From: Actinomyces trachealis
GTDB lineage: Bacteria > Actinomycetota > Actinomycetes > Actinomycetales > Actinomycetaceae
Length of the DNA stretch: 64,000 nt
Direction: 5' to 3'
Assembly: GCF_015711475.1 (NCBI RefSeq)
Contig: NZ_CP065027.1
Location: 1,612,001 to 1,676,000 of the forward strand
Shown one piece after another: positions 27,870 through 37,582 of this stretch (the stretch's first letter is position 1; every line of letters begins with the position of its first letter). Below the pieces are notes generated by a model that was not told the DNA's origin, searched no databases, and saw only the letters and a program-made list of their open reading frames with translations. The position numbers and the translations under genes were made by a program.

Positions 27870-29123
27870 TTGGTTTCGTTCAGGGCTAGAAACGATGGAC
27901 TTGGCCACTTGGTGTTGCGATATGGTACCCGGGCAGCCACGGATCACCTTGGTGTTTTGCTCAAGCGACCAGCTGAGTCCCTGACCGGTACCGGCCAGGA
28001 TGCTAAGGCTTTGGACGTTCACCACCTGCTCTGGGACGGAACCGAAGGCTGGAAGGCCACGGTCACTCCCCCACAAGATGTTGACGCCTCCACACTCACC
28101 CCGCACATCAGCTGGGACGACGGTCTGGGTGCCGTAGCCTTCTGGTACACCACCGACCAGAGCACTGAGAACGAGGCTGTCGTCTCTCTCTCCCCCCCCC
28201 CCCCATCAGCTGGTTTGACACCAACACTGGTAGTGGTGGCGAGATCACCCTGACTTCACCGAGGAAGGGACCATCTTCCGCAACGCGGAGACGGTGATTG
28301 GCGGGGCGGAGGTTGCTCCCGCGGACTCTGACGGCAACTTGGTCTCCGCCACCTATCTGGGAGTGGGCATGGTGACTACCCAGGAGTCACGGGATGAGCT
28401 AACTATTGGGCACGCCGGTGCGTTCAAGATCTTTCAGAAAAACGGCCAGCTGTTCACCATGCTACAGACTGATAATTCCACCCTCCTGCTAACTGCAGGC
28501 AGCAAGGTTGGGCAACTCACGATGCCTTACCGGGTCCTGAGCCAGCCTGGTCAGTCTCCTCTGGTGGTCTCAGCAGATCCGCAGACCGTAAGCCGTCTTG
28601 ACGGCACGAACTTGTCACCCGTGGAGGCGCCTGAATGCACGATGGCACGGGAGGACAACATCCACGCTCAGGTCGATGCTAAGGCGGCTGTTATTGCAAT
28701 CTCGTGGTGCCCTCCAACGGCACCGCCTTCTGTCTGGACGACGTTGCTCAGAAAACCAATATGGTGCCTGCCGAGTACCTGCCCGATGGCAAAGTGCTAA
28801 TGGTCTCCAAGGATCGTGAGTGGCATTCCCACCGCTGGGGCAACTGTTAGTGCCGCACCTGGACCCACCATCGGCGCCTCTGCGACACCCAGCGCCGCAT
28901 CACCGACAGCCACTGCCACGGCACAACTTAAGGAACCAGGCCAGCCGCGCGCGTATGACTACGCTGTTTACGACCCGTCACCAATACCGCCACACCGCTG
29001 GGCCAGCGCATGCCCATCGGTATCTCCGCCGACACGGTAACCACCAGCATCATTGACGACGCCGCTGGCACTGTGTCAGTCAAGGTTTACTCCGTAACAG
29101 ACCTAGACCTCACCAAGCACTGA
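27870..29123 (+). pseudogene. Multiply frameshifted secreted/surface protein gene
   Basis: No single frame runs through, yet successive pieces in different frames read like one protein: 27870-28190 (LDVHHLLWDGTEGWKATV...), a piece after a poly-C tract (ISWFDTNTGSGGEITL), 28250-28695 (DFTEEGTIF...GHAGAFKIFQKNGQLFTMLQ), 28701-28850 (LVVPSNGTAFCLDD...), then a Pro/Ala/Thr linker and a final piece ending DLDLTKH at 29123. At least four frame changes are needed. I do not recognise a family. The WDG, GHAG and GQLFTM pieces suggest beta-strand repeats, and the Ala/Thr/Pro linker suggests an extracytoplasmic protein. The left boundary is uncertain, and 27700-27870 holds nothing I can call. A leftward open frame at 27696-28106 is probably chance. 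Confidence 0.65.
28183..28204. repeat. CT repeat followed by 13-C homopolymer
   Basis: A TCTCTCTCT run (28183-28191) is followed by 13 consecutive C (28192-28204) inside the decayed gene. A tract of 11 or 14 C would join the upstream frame to the next protein-like piece, so this tract is a slippage-prone site. Confidence 0.9.
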
Positions 29124-29169
29124 GCAGCGACCGCTCGGCCAATGCGCTGCAACAGACACCTGAGCAGTG

Positions 29170-29670
29170 TCAGGCTTGGCCTTCCTCACGAAAAGCCTGG
29201 TTTAGCGCCCAGGAGGCAACATCGGCCGAATAACCTTTGCGCCCTAGCAGCGCCAGCGTCCTGCGTTTACGCGTCAGCAAGTCAAGACTCCTGGTAGTCC
29301 TGAGCTTCTTGCGCGCCAGCGCGAGCGCGGCCTCAGCCTCATCCGAGTCATCGATCTGCTCTAGTGCACTACGGATGTGCTGCTCTGCCAGCCCCTTGCG
29401 CCGCAGCTCAGCCGCCACCGCGCGACGGGCCGCACCTTTCTCTGCGAAGCGGGTACGGGCAAGCATGGCCGCGTAGGCAGCGTCGTCAATAACTCCAGCA
29501 GCCTCCAGACGGTCAAGCACCTCCTGAGAGATCCGCTCCTCGACCCCTTTGCTGGCTAGCAGCTGAACTAGGCTGGCACGTGGTGCCAGGGAGCGGTCTA
29601 GCCGACGCAGGACCAGGTCTCGCGCCTGCTCAACCTCTCGGGTGTGCTCATCTGCCTCCAGCCAGGGCAT
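29170..29670 (-). CDS. recX: Regulatory protein RecX
   Basis: Binds RecA filaments and dampens recombination. 166 aa of three-helix repeats: RDLVLRRLDRSLAPRASLVQLLASKG, VLDRLEAAGVIDDAAYA, RRAVAAELRRKG and a final KRRTLALLGRKGYSADVASWALN. The start overlaps the recA stop by one base (TGATG), so it is translated by re-initiation from recA mRNA. Damage induction is expected through the recA promoters. Confidence 0.93.
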   Translation of the reverse strand: MPWLEADEHTREVEQARDLVLRRLDRSLAPRASLVQLLASKGVEERISQEVLDRLEAAGVIDDAAYAAMLARTRFAEKGAARRAVAAELRRKGLAEQHIRSALEQIDDSDEAEAALALARKKLRTTRSLDLLTRKRRTLALLGRKGYSADVASWALNQAFREEGQA

Positions 29671-30878
29671 CAGAAACCGCCAGCATCCTCACCAAAGGCT
29701 AAGTCCACGTCATCTGCACGTGAAGCACGAGCGCGCCCCGCCGCCTTGCCCCTGGCAGTCTTACCCTTGGTGGCCTTAGCAGCAGGCTCCTGCGCGCCCT
29801 CAGCAGCCTGGTCAGCCTGCTTGGCCTGGCCCGCCGCCTCCTGTGCGGCGGCCTCACGGGCCCGCCGCCCTGGTTCCCCTACGCCTAGGGCCGCGAGGAT
29901 TTTCTCCTCGATCTCGTCCGCTAGGGCCGGGTTGTCCTTGAGAAAGTTGCGTGCGTTTTCCTTGCCCTGCCCCAGCTGGTCTGCGCCGTAGGTGAACCAG
30001 GCGCCGGACTTGCGCACGATACCGTTGTCCACACCCAGGTCCAGCAGGCCACCTTCGCGGGAGATTCCCTGACCGTAGAGAATGTCGAATTCGGCCTGTT
30101 TGAAAGGCGGGGCCATCTTGTTCTTGACGATCTTCACGCGGGTGCGGTTGCCGACCGGCTGGTCACCGTCCTTGAGTGTCTGGATGCGACGCACGTCGAT
30201 ACGCACGGAGGCATAGAACTTCAGGGCCTTACCACCCGTGGTGGTCTCCGGGCTGCCAAAGAACACGCCGATCTTCTCGCGCAGCTGGTTGATAAAGATC
30301 GCGGTGGTACCGGTCGCGGACAGAGCGCCAGTGATCTTGCGCAGGGCCTGGCTCATGAGGCGCGCCTGCAAACCCACATGGGAGTCCCCCATCTCCCCCT
30401 CGATCTCTGCCTTGGGGACCAGGGCCGCCACGGAGTCGATCACAATGATGTCGATGCCGCCAGAGCGGATCAGCATGTCTGCGATCTCCAACGCCTGTTC
30501 GCCGGTATCCGGCTGGGACACCAGGAGGTTGTCCGTGTCCACACCCAGGGTTTTGGCGTACTCAGGGTCCAGAGCGTGTTCAGCGTCGATGAATGCGGCG
30601 TTGCCTCCCATTTTCTGACAGTTAGCCACGGCATGCAAAGCAACTGTGGTCTTACCAGAGGACTCAGGCCCGTAAACCTCCACCACGCGACCGCGGGGAA
30701 GCCCACCAATACCAAGGGCGACATCCAGCGCCACCGAGCCGGTGGGGATAACTGCTACCGGCGGGCGAGTGTCATCCCCTAAGCGCATGACAGAGCCTTT
30801 GCCGAAGGCCTTGTCAATCTGGGCAAGGGCGGTAGACAGGGCCTTGGCACGGTCCTGATTCTGCGTTGCAGCTGGCAT
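29670..30878 (-). CDS. recA: Recombinase RecA
   Basis: Strand-exchange ATPase and activator of LexA cleavage. Walker [20 protein letters not shown], Walker B region [39 protein letters not shown]2 loop [28 protein letters not shown] and the C-terminal lid are all present. 402 aa; the last 60 residues are an Ala/Lys/Glu-rich tail longer than in E. coli RecA, as in many actinobacteria. Upstream are an SOS box (31054) and a PafBC-type promoter element (30966-30988). Confidence 0.98.
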   Translation of the reverse strand: MPAATQNQDRAKALSTALAQIDKAFGKGSVMRLGDDTRPPVAVIPTGSVALDVALGIGGLPRGRVVEVYGPESSGKTTVALHAVANCQKMGGNAAFIDAEHALDPEYAKTLGVDTDNLLVSQPDTGEQALEIADMLIRSGGIDIIVIDSVAALVPKAEIEGEMGDSHVGLQARLMSQALRKITGALSATGTTAIFINQLREKIGVFFGSPETTTGGKALKFYASVRIDVRRIQTLKDGDQPVGNRTRVKIVKNKMAPPFKQAEFDILYGQGISREGGLLDLGVDNGIVRKSGAWFTYGADQLGQGKENARNFLKDNPALADEIEEKILAALGVGEPGRRAREAAAQEAAGQAKQADQAAEGAQEPAAKATKGKTARGKAAGRARASRADDVDLAFGEDAGGF

Positions 30879-30935
30879 GGTATCTCTCCGGTCTCAGGTG
30901 GCTGGGCCACGGCTTGCGGGGGCTGGTCTGTGTTG

Positions 30936-30960
30936 ACGAGTTCCCCTCACCGGGGCTCGT
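30936..30960 (-). other. Short hairpin in the recA 5' leader
   Basis: ACGAG (30936-30940) plus CCCC (30943-30946) can pair with GGGG (30952-30955) plus CTCGT (30956-30960), leaving a 2-nt bulge. It lies between the damage promoter motif and the recA start, so it would form in the mRNA leader. Role unknown. Confidence 0.4.
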
Positions 30961-30965
30961 AGACG

Positions 30966-30988
30966 ACGTTATGCCCGACCACTGACAT
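30966..30988 (-). promoter_or_regulatory. PafBC/RecA-NDp-type damage promoter of recA
   Basis: On the leftward strand the sequence reads ATGTCAGTG-N8-TAACGT. This fits the LexA-independent damage promoter consensus known from mycobacteria, tTGTCRGTG-N8-TAnnnT, with exact N8 spacing. It is about 88 bp upstream of the recA start. Match seen directly; the consensus is recalled from the literature on mycobacterial RecA-independent induction. Confidence 0.75.
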
Positions 30989-31053
30989 GAACTCCGACAC
31001 TCACTCCTGACATAGGGTGAGGGCCAGATTGGCCGTCTGTGGAAAACAGTAGC

Positions 31054-31067
31054 CGAACACTTGTTCG
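31054..31067. promoter_or_regulatory. LexA (SOS) box upstream of recA
   Basis: CGAACACTTGTTCG matches CGAACnnnnGTTCG fully. It lies between the DUF3046 gene and recA, about 175 bp before the recA start codon. Confidence 0.9.
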
Positions 31068-31126
31068 ATCGCCATCGGTGACTCACCCGCGTGTCTCCCA
31101 CACAGCAGCCCCAGCAGAGAGACAAC

Positions 31127-31351
31127 TCAACGCCTACGGCGAGGATCCTCCCGGTAGACCCAGCGCTGCGCCTCGGTGGCGTCGGTCTCATCACAAAGCG
31201 CGTTCCAGACCCTGCGTGGCGGCACGCCCTGTTCCAGTGCCTGCTCCGCCGTGCAGCCAATTTCCGCCAACACTAGGTCCTGCGCATGCGAACGGCCTAG
31301 CCCAGCGCCATAGACCTCCTCCAGCGCACGCCAGAACTCTGAATGCTTCAA
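31127..31351 (-). CDS. DUF3046 family small protein
   Basis: 74 aa with the family pattern: MKHSEFWRALEEVYG, a central SHAQDLVLAEIG.TAEQALEQG helix region and VWNALCDETDATEAQRW near the end, then a basic tail. Function unknown; in actinobacteria it is conserved immediately upstream of recA, as here. Soluble, no cysteine pair or metal motif. The SOS box lies beyond its 3' end, so it is not itself under that box. Confidence 0.85.
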   Translation of the reverse strand: MKHSEFWRALEEVYGAGLGRSHAQDLVLAEIGCTAEQALEQGVPPRRVWNALCDETDATEAQRWVYREDPRRRR

Positions 31352-31403
31352 CGCCTATTCCCTTCCAACACAACCTGCGCCAACTGCCAGCATCATCGCG
31401 AAG

Positions 31404-31437
31404 CAAAGCCCCGGCTCCTTCGCAGAGCCGGGGCTTT
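31404..31437 (-). terminator. Strong terminator after the ClgR gene
   Basis: A 13-bp perfect stem, CAAAGCCCCGGCT (31404-31416) with AGCCGGGGCTTTG (31425-31437), lies just past the leftward clgR stop and separates it from DUF3046-recA. Confidence 0.85.
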
Positions 31438-31449
31438 GTGTGGGCAGCT

Positions 31450-31866
31450 TCAGCGCAGCGACACGCCCTGCTGACGCAGCAGCTCATCCGGCACAGTGTC
31501 AGGAATCACGGACTCAGTCAACGCGATTCGGTCAGACACCTGACGCAGCACCACTGACAACGGCACGTCTAAGGCCTGACAGATTGAGGCCAAGAGCTCG
31601 GAGGAGGCCTCCTTCTGACCGCGCTCAACCTCGGAGAGGTAACCAAGGGAAACTCGGGCCTGCGAGGAGACCTCACGTAGGGTACGACCCTGCTGCTGTC
31701 GCGCAGCACGCAGCACCTCGCCGATCTCTCGGCGCAGCAGGACGTTCTCATGTTTAGGCGTGTCCACAGCCACACGGTACCCCGTAGGAGCCACCGGACG
31801 CATTACGGGTCGGGCAGCAGGACGGACGGCGCGGGGGGCGCGGGTAGAAGAAGAAGCAGTGTTCAT
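31450..31866 (-). CDS. clgR: ClgR-type Cro/CI-family regulator
   Basis: Activator of clp protease genes and other stress functions in actinobacteria. The HTH is central: [54 protein letters not shown], the ClgR/PspC-neighbour type, followed by the short C-terminal [12 protein letters not shown]-terminal 45 residues are Arg/Pro/Ala rich and likely disordered. I take the ATG at 31866 (138 aa); the frame is open 11 codons further. Its position between pncC and recA is the standard actinobacterial one. Regulon membership (clpP, clpC, recX) is inferred from homologues. Confidence 0.87.
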   Translation of the reverse strand: MNTASSSTRAPRAVRPAARPVMRPVAPTGYRVAVDTPKHENVLLRREIGEVLRAARQQQGRTLREVSSQARVSLGYLSEVERGQKEASSELLASICQALDVPLSVVLRQVSDRIALTESVIPDTVPDELLRQQGVSLR

Positions 31867-32023
31867 CGTCTGGCACAACCATTCACGAAGGCAGTTCATT
31901 CCCGGACCACAACGGGTGGCTCAAGACCACCCTCGCGTTTCCGGTGTAGAGATCCTCTGGTTCTAGGCTGAAAGAACCCTAGGAGGACGGTTGGCCCCAG
32001 CCGTGAGATTAGTGCAATGGTTG

Positions 32024-32515
32024 TCACACCCTAGCACCGTTAGCCTCCAGAAGCGCGACGCCTAGCTTCAGCGCCGCCAGCACGCTGCTATCGCGTATCT
32101 TCTGGCGTCCCCCACTGAGGTGGAGTTCTCGGTGCAACACACCCCGCTCACTCCATGCAGCCACGTGGACGGTTCCAGCCTGATACCCGTCTGCTGGCCC
32201 GGGACCAGCCACCCCCGTCGTCGCCAGGCCTAGGTCGGCGCCCATAAGTCTGGCCACCCCTACCGCCATCTGCTTGGCTACCTCGGCATGCACGGGACCG
32301 GTTCGTGCCAGCAACTCAGGATCTACCCCCAGCAACTGTGCCTTGAGTTCAGTGGCGTAGGCGACCACCGCTCCGCGCATAACGGCGGAGGCACCCGGCA
32401 CGCTCACGACGGCATCGGCAAGCAGACCACCGGTGAGCGACTCCGCAACCGCCAGATGCAGTCCACGCGCCTGCGCCAGTTCCAGCAGGCGGTGTGCGGA
32501 AACAGGGCCAGTCAC
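32024..32515 (-). CDS. pncC: Nicotinamide-nucleotide amidohydrolase (CinA C-terminal domain)
   Basis: Stand-alone CinA C-terminal domain (163 aa), which recycles nicotinamide mononucleotide to nicotinate mononucleotide in NAD salvage. Motifs: LAVAESLTGGLLADAVVSVPGAS, VVAYATELKAQLLGV, and the TGVAGPGPADGYQAGTVHVA segment typical of the family. It lacks the N-terminal molybdopterin-binding-like domain of full CinA. The GTG start overlaps the pgsA stop (GTGA), so it is translationally coupled to pgsA. Confidence 0.9.
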   Translation of the reverse strand: MTGPVSAHRLLELAQARGLHLAVAESLTGGLLADAVVSVPGASAVMRGAVVAYATELKAQLLGVDPELLARTGPVHAEVAKQMAVGVARLMGADLGLATTGVAGPGPADGYQAGTVHVAAWSERGVLHRELHLSGGRQKIRDSSVLAALKLGVALLEANGARV

Positions 32516-33135
32516 ACCGCCACCTTTGCCTCACGAGAGAGCTTGAGTGCCTTGACCACATAGTCGACGCCAGTGGCCACCGTGACCAGCAAAGCCGCAC
32601 CAATCGCCACATAACCAAATATCTTCATGGGCTGCGTCATCGCAGGCTGGGCGAACCAGGACCATGGCATCAGCAAGCAGAACAGGCCGAGCATCTGCAA
32701 GGTCGTCTTCAACTTGCCACCCATGGACGCGGGCATCACCACGTTGCGGCGCAGCAGCACGAAACGCAAGGCCGTGATACCAAGCTCGCGCACCAGGATC
32801 ACGGCAGTCACCCACCACCACAGGATCCCAGCCACCGACAACAGGACGAAAGCGGTCAAAGTCAACGCCTTGTCCGCGATGGGGTCAACAATCTTGCCGA
32901 AGTTCGTCACCAGGTTCATGGAGCGAGCCAGGTGCCCATCAAGCTGGTCCGTCATAGCCGCAACGACGAACACCACCGTGGCCCATAGGCGCGGCAGCCC
33001 GCCGTGCTGAAGCATCAGCCACACGAAGACCGGCACCAGGATCAGCCTGGTAATAGTCAGAACATTCGCGATGTTGAGCAGCGGCGCCTCCCGCCCCGCC
33101 CGAGGGGTGACCTTAATGACCTTCGGCTGACTCAT
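32512..33135 (-). CDS. pgsA: CDP-diacylglycerol-glycerol-3-phosphate 3-phosphatidyltransferase
   Basis: Membrane enzyme making phosphatidylglycerophosphate, committed step to phosphatidylglycerol and cardiolipin. The CDP-alcohol phosphotransferase motif D-x2-DG-x2-AR-x8-G-x3-D-x3-D is intact (DQLDGHLARSMNLVTNFGKIVDPIADK). Several transmembrane helices over 207 aa. The frame is open 23 codons upstream; I chose the ATG at 33135 because the family sequence starts there. First gene of a pgsA-pncC pair. Confidence 0.92.
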   Translation of the reverse strand: MSQPKVIKVTPRAGREAPLLNIANVLTITRLILVPVFVWLMLQHGGLPRLWATVVFVVAAMTDQLDGHLARSMNLVTNFGKIVDPIADKALTLTAFVLLSVAGILWWWVTAVILVRELGITALRFVLLRRNVVMPASMGGKLKTTLQMLGLFCLLMPWSWFAQPAMTQPMKIFGYVAIGAALLVTVATGVDYVVKALKLSREAKVAV

Positions 33136-33225
33136 GACATCAAGGGTACCCGTCACGATGCGGCATACCCCTTTTGCGCGCCCCCTTTGCGCGCGGCCAA
33201 TCACAATCCTAGCTACTCTAGCCGC

Positions 33226-34515
33226 ATGCCTCCTGCTGAGACCACGACGAACAGCATTGGCTTACGCCGCGCCCCTGATACCAGTTGGCTCCGGCCCCTG
33301 ACCGCGCTAAGCCTCCTCAGCCTAGCTCTGCTCCCGCTGTCAGCCTGCGCGTCGGATCGCTCCGCCCCCACACCAGAACAGCCCCCGTCGCCGACTACGC
33401 CAGCCTCCTCCACTCCCTCCCCTGCACCCACCCCTCAGGACGCCCACCTAACCATCGGCTACTCCGGCGACCTGCTTATGCATATGCCGGTGATGGAGAA
33501 CACCCCCGGGGGCAGCGGTGATATCTCAGGCATGTTGACGGCAGCGCAGCCATGGATTGAAGGCCTGGACCTCGCTCTGTGCGGTATGGAGGTGCCCGTC
33601 TCACCTAGCTCCACGGCCTCCGGGTTCCCCTTATTCGGCACCCTGCCTGGCCTACTGCAGGCCGTAGCCAAGGTTGGCTGGGATGGCTGCGCCACGGCCT
33701 CAAACCACGCCGTGGACCAAGGGCAAGCCGGTGTGAACGCCACCATTGACTCCTTAGACTCCAACGGCCTCGGCTACGCCGGAACCAACCGCTCCGAGGC
33801 TGAGTCAAAAAAGCCGTATCAGCTCTACAAGCTGGAGCGCGCCGGGCGCACCATCACGGTGGCCCAGCTGTCCACCACCTATGGCCTAAACGGCCTGGTA
33901 GATGAGACGGGCTGGGAGGTCCAACTCAACGACGTCGCCACCATCACCGCCAACGCCAAAGCGGCGCGAGCCGAGGGCGCCGACGTCGTGGTGCTGCACT
34001 CACAGTTGGGTGCCGAGTACTCCCCTGAGCCCGTGCAGGAGCAGATTAACTACGCCGAGCAGATCGCGGCCACCGGCGAGGTGGACGTGCTCTTCGGGGC
34101 GCACCCACACGTGCCGCAGAAGGCCGAGCGGCTCGCTGGCGGCCCGGGTGACAGGGGCATGTGGGTGTCCTACTCGGCTGGGAATTTCATCTCCAACCAG
34201 GAGGAGTGGTCCACCGGCGCGTTGACCTCTACTGTCGGGAACCTGGTGTGGGTCGACGTCACGGTCAAAGCTGGCGGCAGCGCCCAAGTGGATGCCTTGC
34301 ACTGGCACCCTTTCACAGTTGACCACTACGCTGGCCACCAGCTGCGTGACTTAGGCGCACTGCACCGTGGCGAGCTGCCGGAGGGCTGTGCCATCACACA
34401 CGGGGAAGCTAACCGCCGCTGGGACGCCCTGATGGAATCGCTGGACGAGAGCACCTACACGGATTCTGTGCCGCAGAGCGGCGGCTCGGCACCGCTAGTC
34501 ATCAAGCGTCACTAG
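33226..34515 (+). CDS. CapA-like lipoprotein (PGA_cap metallophosphoesterase fold)
   Basis: 429 aa from the ATG at 33226. A lipoprotein signal peptide ends in the lipobox LSAC (about residue 37), followed by a 35-residue Pro/Ser/Thr linker. The CapA/metallophosphatase domain then shows GYSGDLLMHMP, CGMEVPVSP, ATASNHAVDQGQAGVNAT, VVVLHSQLG and the closing GAHPHVPQKAE, with His/Asp/Asn residues where the two-metal site lies in this fold. Homologues act in poly-gamma-glutamate capsule anchoring; no capB/C/E genes are nearby, so the substrate is unknown. No ribosome-binding site is seen, and a TACTCT -10-like box 6 nt before the ATG would fit a leaderless mRNA. Confidence 0.82.
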   Translation: MPPAETTTNSIGLRRAPDTSWLRPLTALSLLSLALLPLSACASDRSAPTPEQPPSPTTPASSTPSPAPTPQDAHLTIGYSGDLLMHMPVMENTPGGSGDISGMLTAAQPWIEGLDLALCGMEVPVSPSSTASGFPLFGTLPGLLQAVAKVGWDGCATASNHAVDQGQAGVNATIDSLDSNGLGYAGTNRSEAESKKPYQLYKLERAGRTITVAQLSTTYGLNGLVDETGWEVQLNDVATITANAKAARAEGADVVVLHSQLGAEYSPEPVQEQINYAEQIAATGEVDVLFGAHPHVPQKAERLAGGPGDRGMWVSYSAGNFISNQEEWSTGALTSTVGNLVWVDVTVKAGGSAQVDALHWHPFTVDHYAGHQLRDLGALHRGELPEGCAITHGEANRRWDALMESLDESTYTDSVPQSGGSAPLVIKRH

Positions 34516-34571
34516 GAGAGGCGCAATCCCACCGAGCGGATCGGAGATCTCAGCCCCTTACAGGCGGCTTA

Positions 34572-37511
34572 TCACCAGGAGGGGCCACGGCCGGTCAGGC
34601 TCCAAGCATCCCCCGACTCCTCCCCCGCAGAGTCATCGTCCCAGGACTCGGACTCTGGCAGGCCCTTGCCTACCTGGATGGGGTCGACGCCGTAGCGGCC
34701 CGAGAGAACCCTGGTGTTCCCGTCAACCGGCCCACCGTCCCACTCCGCCGCAGAAAAGTCGGCCGCCGGAGGTGCCGCACCGGGCTCTGTGGCCTCCAGA
34801 GCATCGTCTGCCGCCGAAGCCGGGGCGGCACCGTCGCCCTTGATCCAGGCGAGGGTCTCCTCCAGCTGGTCAGGCTGGATGAGCACCGCGCGGGCCTTAG
34901 AGCCCTCCGAAGGTCCAACGACCTCGCGGGACTCCAGCAGGTCCATGAGGCGGCCAGCCTTAGCGAAGCCGACCCGCAGCTTGCGCTGCAGCATCGAGGT
35001 GGAGCCAAACTGGCTGGAAATGATAAGCTCGGCGGCCTGCAGAAGCAGGTCCATGTCATCGCCGATCTCCTCATCAATCTGCTTCTTGACCTCGGGGACT
35101 ATCACGTCCTCGCGGTAATCGGGCTGCAGCTGCGCCTTGACATGCTCCACCACGGCACGGATCTCGGACTCATTGACCCAGGAGCCCTGCACACGCACCG
35201 GAGAGGAGGCCCCAGGACCCAGGTAGAGGGCATCGCCCTGCCCGGTGAGGGTCTCGGCACCGTTCTGGTCCAGGATCACACGGGAGTCCAGCTGGGAGGC
35301 GGTGGCGAAGGCTAAACGTGAGGGCACGTTGGACTTGATCAAGCCGGTGACCACCTGGGCCACGGGCCGCTGCGTGGCCAGAACCAGGTGGATACCAGCG
35401 GCGCGGGCCAGCTGGGTAATGCGCTGGATGGAGGCCTCCACATCCTTGGGGGCCGTCATCATCAGGTCAGCGAGTTCGTCAACCACCACCAGCAGGTAGG
35501 GGTAGGGGGCGATGACCCGCTGAGAGCCGGGCAGAGGCTGGACCTCGCCAGCACGCACGGCCTTGTTGAAATCGTCCACGTGTTTGAAGCCAAATGAAGC
35601 CAGGTCGTCGTAGCGGGCATCCATTTCCCTCACCACCCATTCCAAAGCCTCGGCGGCCTTCTTGGGGCTGGTGATGATCGGCGTGATCAGGTGCGGTATA
35701 CCCTCGTAGATGGTCAGCTCCACGCGTTTGGGGTCCACCAGCACCATGCGGACATCCTCCGGGGTAGCCCGCATCATAATTGAGGTGATCATGGAGTTAA
35801 CAAAGGAAGACTTACCGGAACCGGTCTGGCCAGCCACCAGGAGATGGGGGGTCTTGGCCAGGTTGGTGACGACATAGTCACCCTCCACATTCTTGCCCAG
35901 TCCGACCACCAGCGGGTGGGATTGCTTCTTGGCGGCGCTAGAGCGCAGCACGTCACCCAGCTTGACCATCTCACGGTCTGAGTTGGGAATCTCCACCCCG
36001 ATAGCGCTCTTGCCGGGAATAGGGGTGAGCAGGCGGATCTCATCAGATCCGACGGCGTAGGCGATATTCTTCTCCTGACTGGTCACCCGGGAAACGTTCA
36101 CACCCCGGCCCAGGTGCACCTCGTAACGGGTCACCTGGGGGCCACGGGTGTAGCCGCTGACGGTAGCGTCCACCCCGAACTCGCTGAAGACATCCTGCAG
36201 GCGGGCCACGATCGCGTCGTTGGCCTCGGTGCGGGTGAAGTGGCCCGGACCGGGGGTGAGCAGGGAGCTGTCGGGCAAGGTGTAGGTGCGCCCGTCAGGC
36301 AGTGCCATGGCGCTCATGGCGATCTCGTCAGCCAGGTCCAAGGCGTCAGCGCTGGGCATGACGACCGCGTTCTCCTCGGTGATGGCGTCTGGTTCGATCG
36401 GCGGCACCGGCCGTTCCGTGGTGCCGCCTAAGGCGGTCGACTCCTCGGGTGGCAGGGCAGCTGGCAGTGGCTGTCCGAAGTCGTCCAAGAGCATGGGCTC
36501 GGCGTCGCCGGGCAGGTCCAGGGGGACGTCCACGATGACTTGAGCCTTCCCGCGGGCTGGGCGGCGCCCACCCAGCAGGTTCTTGCGGCCCTTGGCTTCG
36601 GTGATGCTCTCAGCCACCGCACCGCGGCCAGCGGCGTCCCGGCCTGGGCGGGCGGCAGCTGCTGCCGGAACAGCATCGGCGGCCGACTCCGTGGTGGAGC
36701 TGGCCACGGATGGTGTGGCCGAACTTGTGCGGGGGCGGCGCCCGTTACCGCGGGGGCGTTCCTCGGTCTCGATGGCGGAGCGGAAAGGCTCATCACCGTT
36801 GTAGGAGTCCAGGCGGGAGGTGGCGGGCCCATCCTCCAGTGGGGTGCGGCGCCTGCGTACCAGGGCCAGGGCCCGTTCAGCCAGGGGGTCACGCTCCTCT
36901 AAGCGGGGGCCGCGGCGCTGCTCGTGCGCGTCCTTGAGGTCCGCGACACTGCGGCCGGAGACCACCAGTGTGGAAAAGACCGTCAGGAGCACCAGCAGGA
37001 TGATGGCACCGATTGGGGAAAAGAGGACGGCCAGTGGGTAACCCACAAACCACCCCAGCAGCCCACCGGCCGATTCAAGCCGCTCCACGCCATCGTTAAA
37101 GGCCGGGTTGCCCTCGGCTACCTGCAGTATGCCGGTGATTCCAGCCAGGATTCCCAGCACACCCACAGAGATCCGTAGGCGTCGACCGGTGGAAGCGCCT
37201 AGACGCAGCATGAGTACACCCAAAATGGCCAGGAGCACGGGCACAAGCACGCTCAGCAGACCCACCGGGCCAGCGGCCAGGTGGTGCAGGGCAGTAGAGG
37301 CCGCACCGGACACCCCAAACCACTCGCGCAGACCGACCACAACCGCTAGCGCCAGCACCAGGAAGGCCCAGGCGTTCGAGCGCAGCCCACCATCCGCGGC
37401 GGTGGGCTGGGACTCGCGCATGGGTCCGGAGGTGGTGTTCTTGGTGCCACCCCGGGAGCGCTGCGGCGAGATGCGTTCGGTCTTGGAAGCGCGTGAACGA
37501 GAGTCAGCCAT
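34572..37511 (-). CDS. ftsK: DNA translocase FtsK/SpoIIIE
   Basis: Septal DNA pump that clears and aligns chromosome termini at division. Four or five N-terminal membrane helices (about 40-190), a charged linker of about 230 residues, the motor with alpha/beta domains ([38 protein letters not shown]), Walker [11 protein letters not shown], Walker [14 protein letters not shown], and a C-terminal winged-helix gamma domain for KOPS reading ([35 protein letters not shown]). 979 aa. An acidic/Ser tail follows the gamma domain. It lies between the PfkB kinase gene and, on the opposite strand, the CapA-like gene. Confidence 0.95.
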   Translation of the reverse strand: MADSRSRASKTERISPQRSRGGTKNTTSGPMRESQPTAADGGLRSNAWAFLVLALAVVVGLREWFGVSGAASTALHHLAAGPVGLLSVLVPVLLAILGVLMLRLGASTGRRLRISVGVLGILAGITGILQVAEGNPAFNDGVERLESAGGLLGWFVGYPLAVLFSPIGAIILLVLLTVFSTLVVSGRSVADLKDAHEQRRGPRLEERDPLAERALALVRRRRTPLEDGPATSRLDSYNGDEPFRSAIETEERPRGNGRRPRTSSATPSVASSTTESAADAVPAAAAARPGRDAAGRGAVAESITEAKGRKNLLGGRRPARGKAQVIVDVPLDLPGDAEPMLLDDFGQPLPAALPPEESTALGGTTERPVPPIEPDAITEENAVVMPSADALDLADEIAMSAMALPDGRTYTLPDSSLLTPGPGHFTRTEANDAIVARLQDVFSEFGVDATVSGYTRGPQVTRYEVHLGRGVNVSRVTSQEKNIAYAVGSDEIRLLTPIPGKSAIGVEIPNSDREMVKLGDVLRSSAAKKQSHPLVVGLGKNVEGDYVVTNLAKTPHLLVAGQTGSGKSSFVNSMITSIMMRATPEDVRMVLVDPKRVELTIYEGIPHLITPIITSPKKAAEALEWVVREMDARYDDLASFGFKHVDDFNKAVRAGEVQPLPGSQRVIAPYPYLLVVVDELADLMMTAPKDVEASIQRITQLARAAGIHLVLATQRPVAQVVTGLIKSNVPSRLAFATASQLDSRVILDQNGAETLTGQGDALYLGPGASSPVRVQGSWVNESEIRAVVEHVKAQLQPDYREDVIVPEVKKQIDEEIGDDMDLLLQAAELIISSQFGSTSMLQRKLRVGFAKAGRLMDLLESREVVGPSEGSKARAVLIQPDQLEETLAWIKGDGAAPASAADDALEATEPGAAPPAADFSAAEWDGGPVDGNTRVLSGRYGVDPIQVGKGLPESESWDDDSAGEESGDAWSLTGRGPSW

Positions 37512-37582
37512 GATGGCTTCACGCTAGCGGCAGGCAAGCTGGGGCGCCTGTCAGCCACGCCGCCCAGGCGGTTGGGGCTTCG

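Noticed and set aside
27696..28106. Leftward open frame of 136 codons opposite the decayed gene
   Set aside because: No ribosome site, no recognisable motif, and the rightward frames look more protein-like; probably chance.
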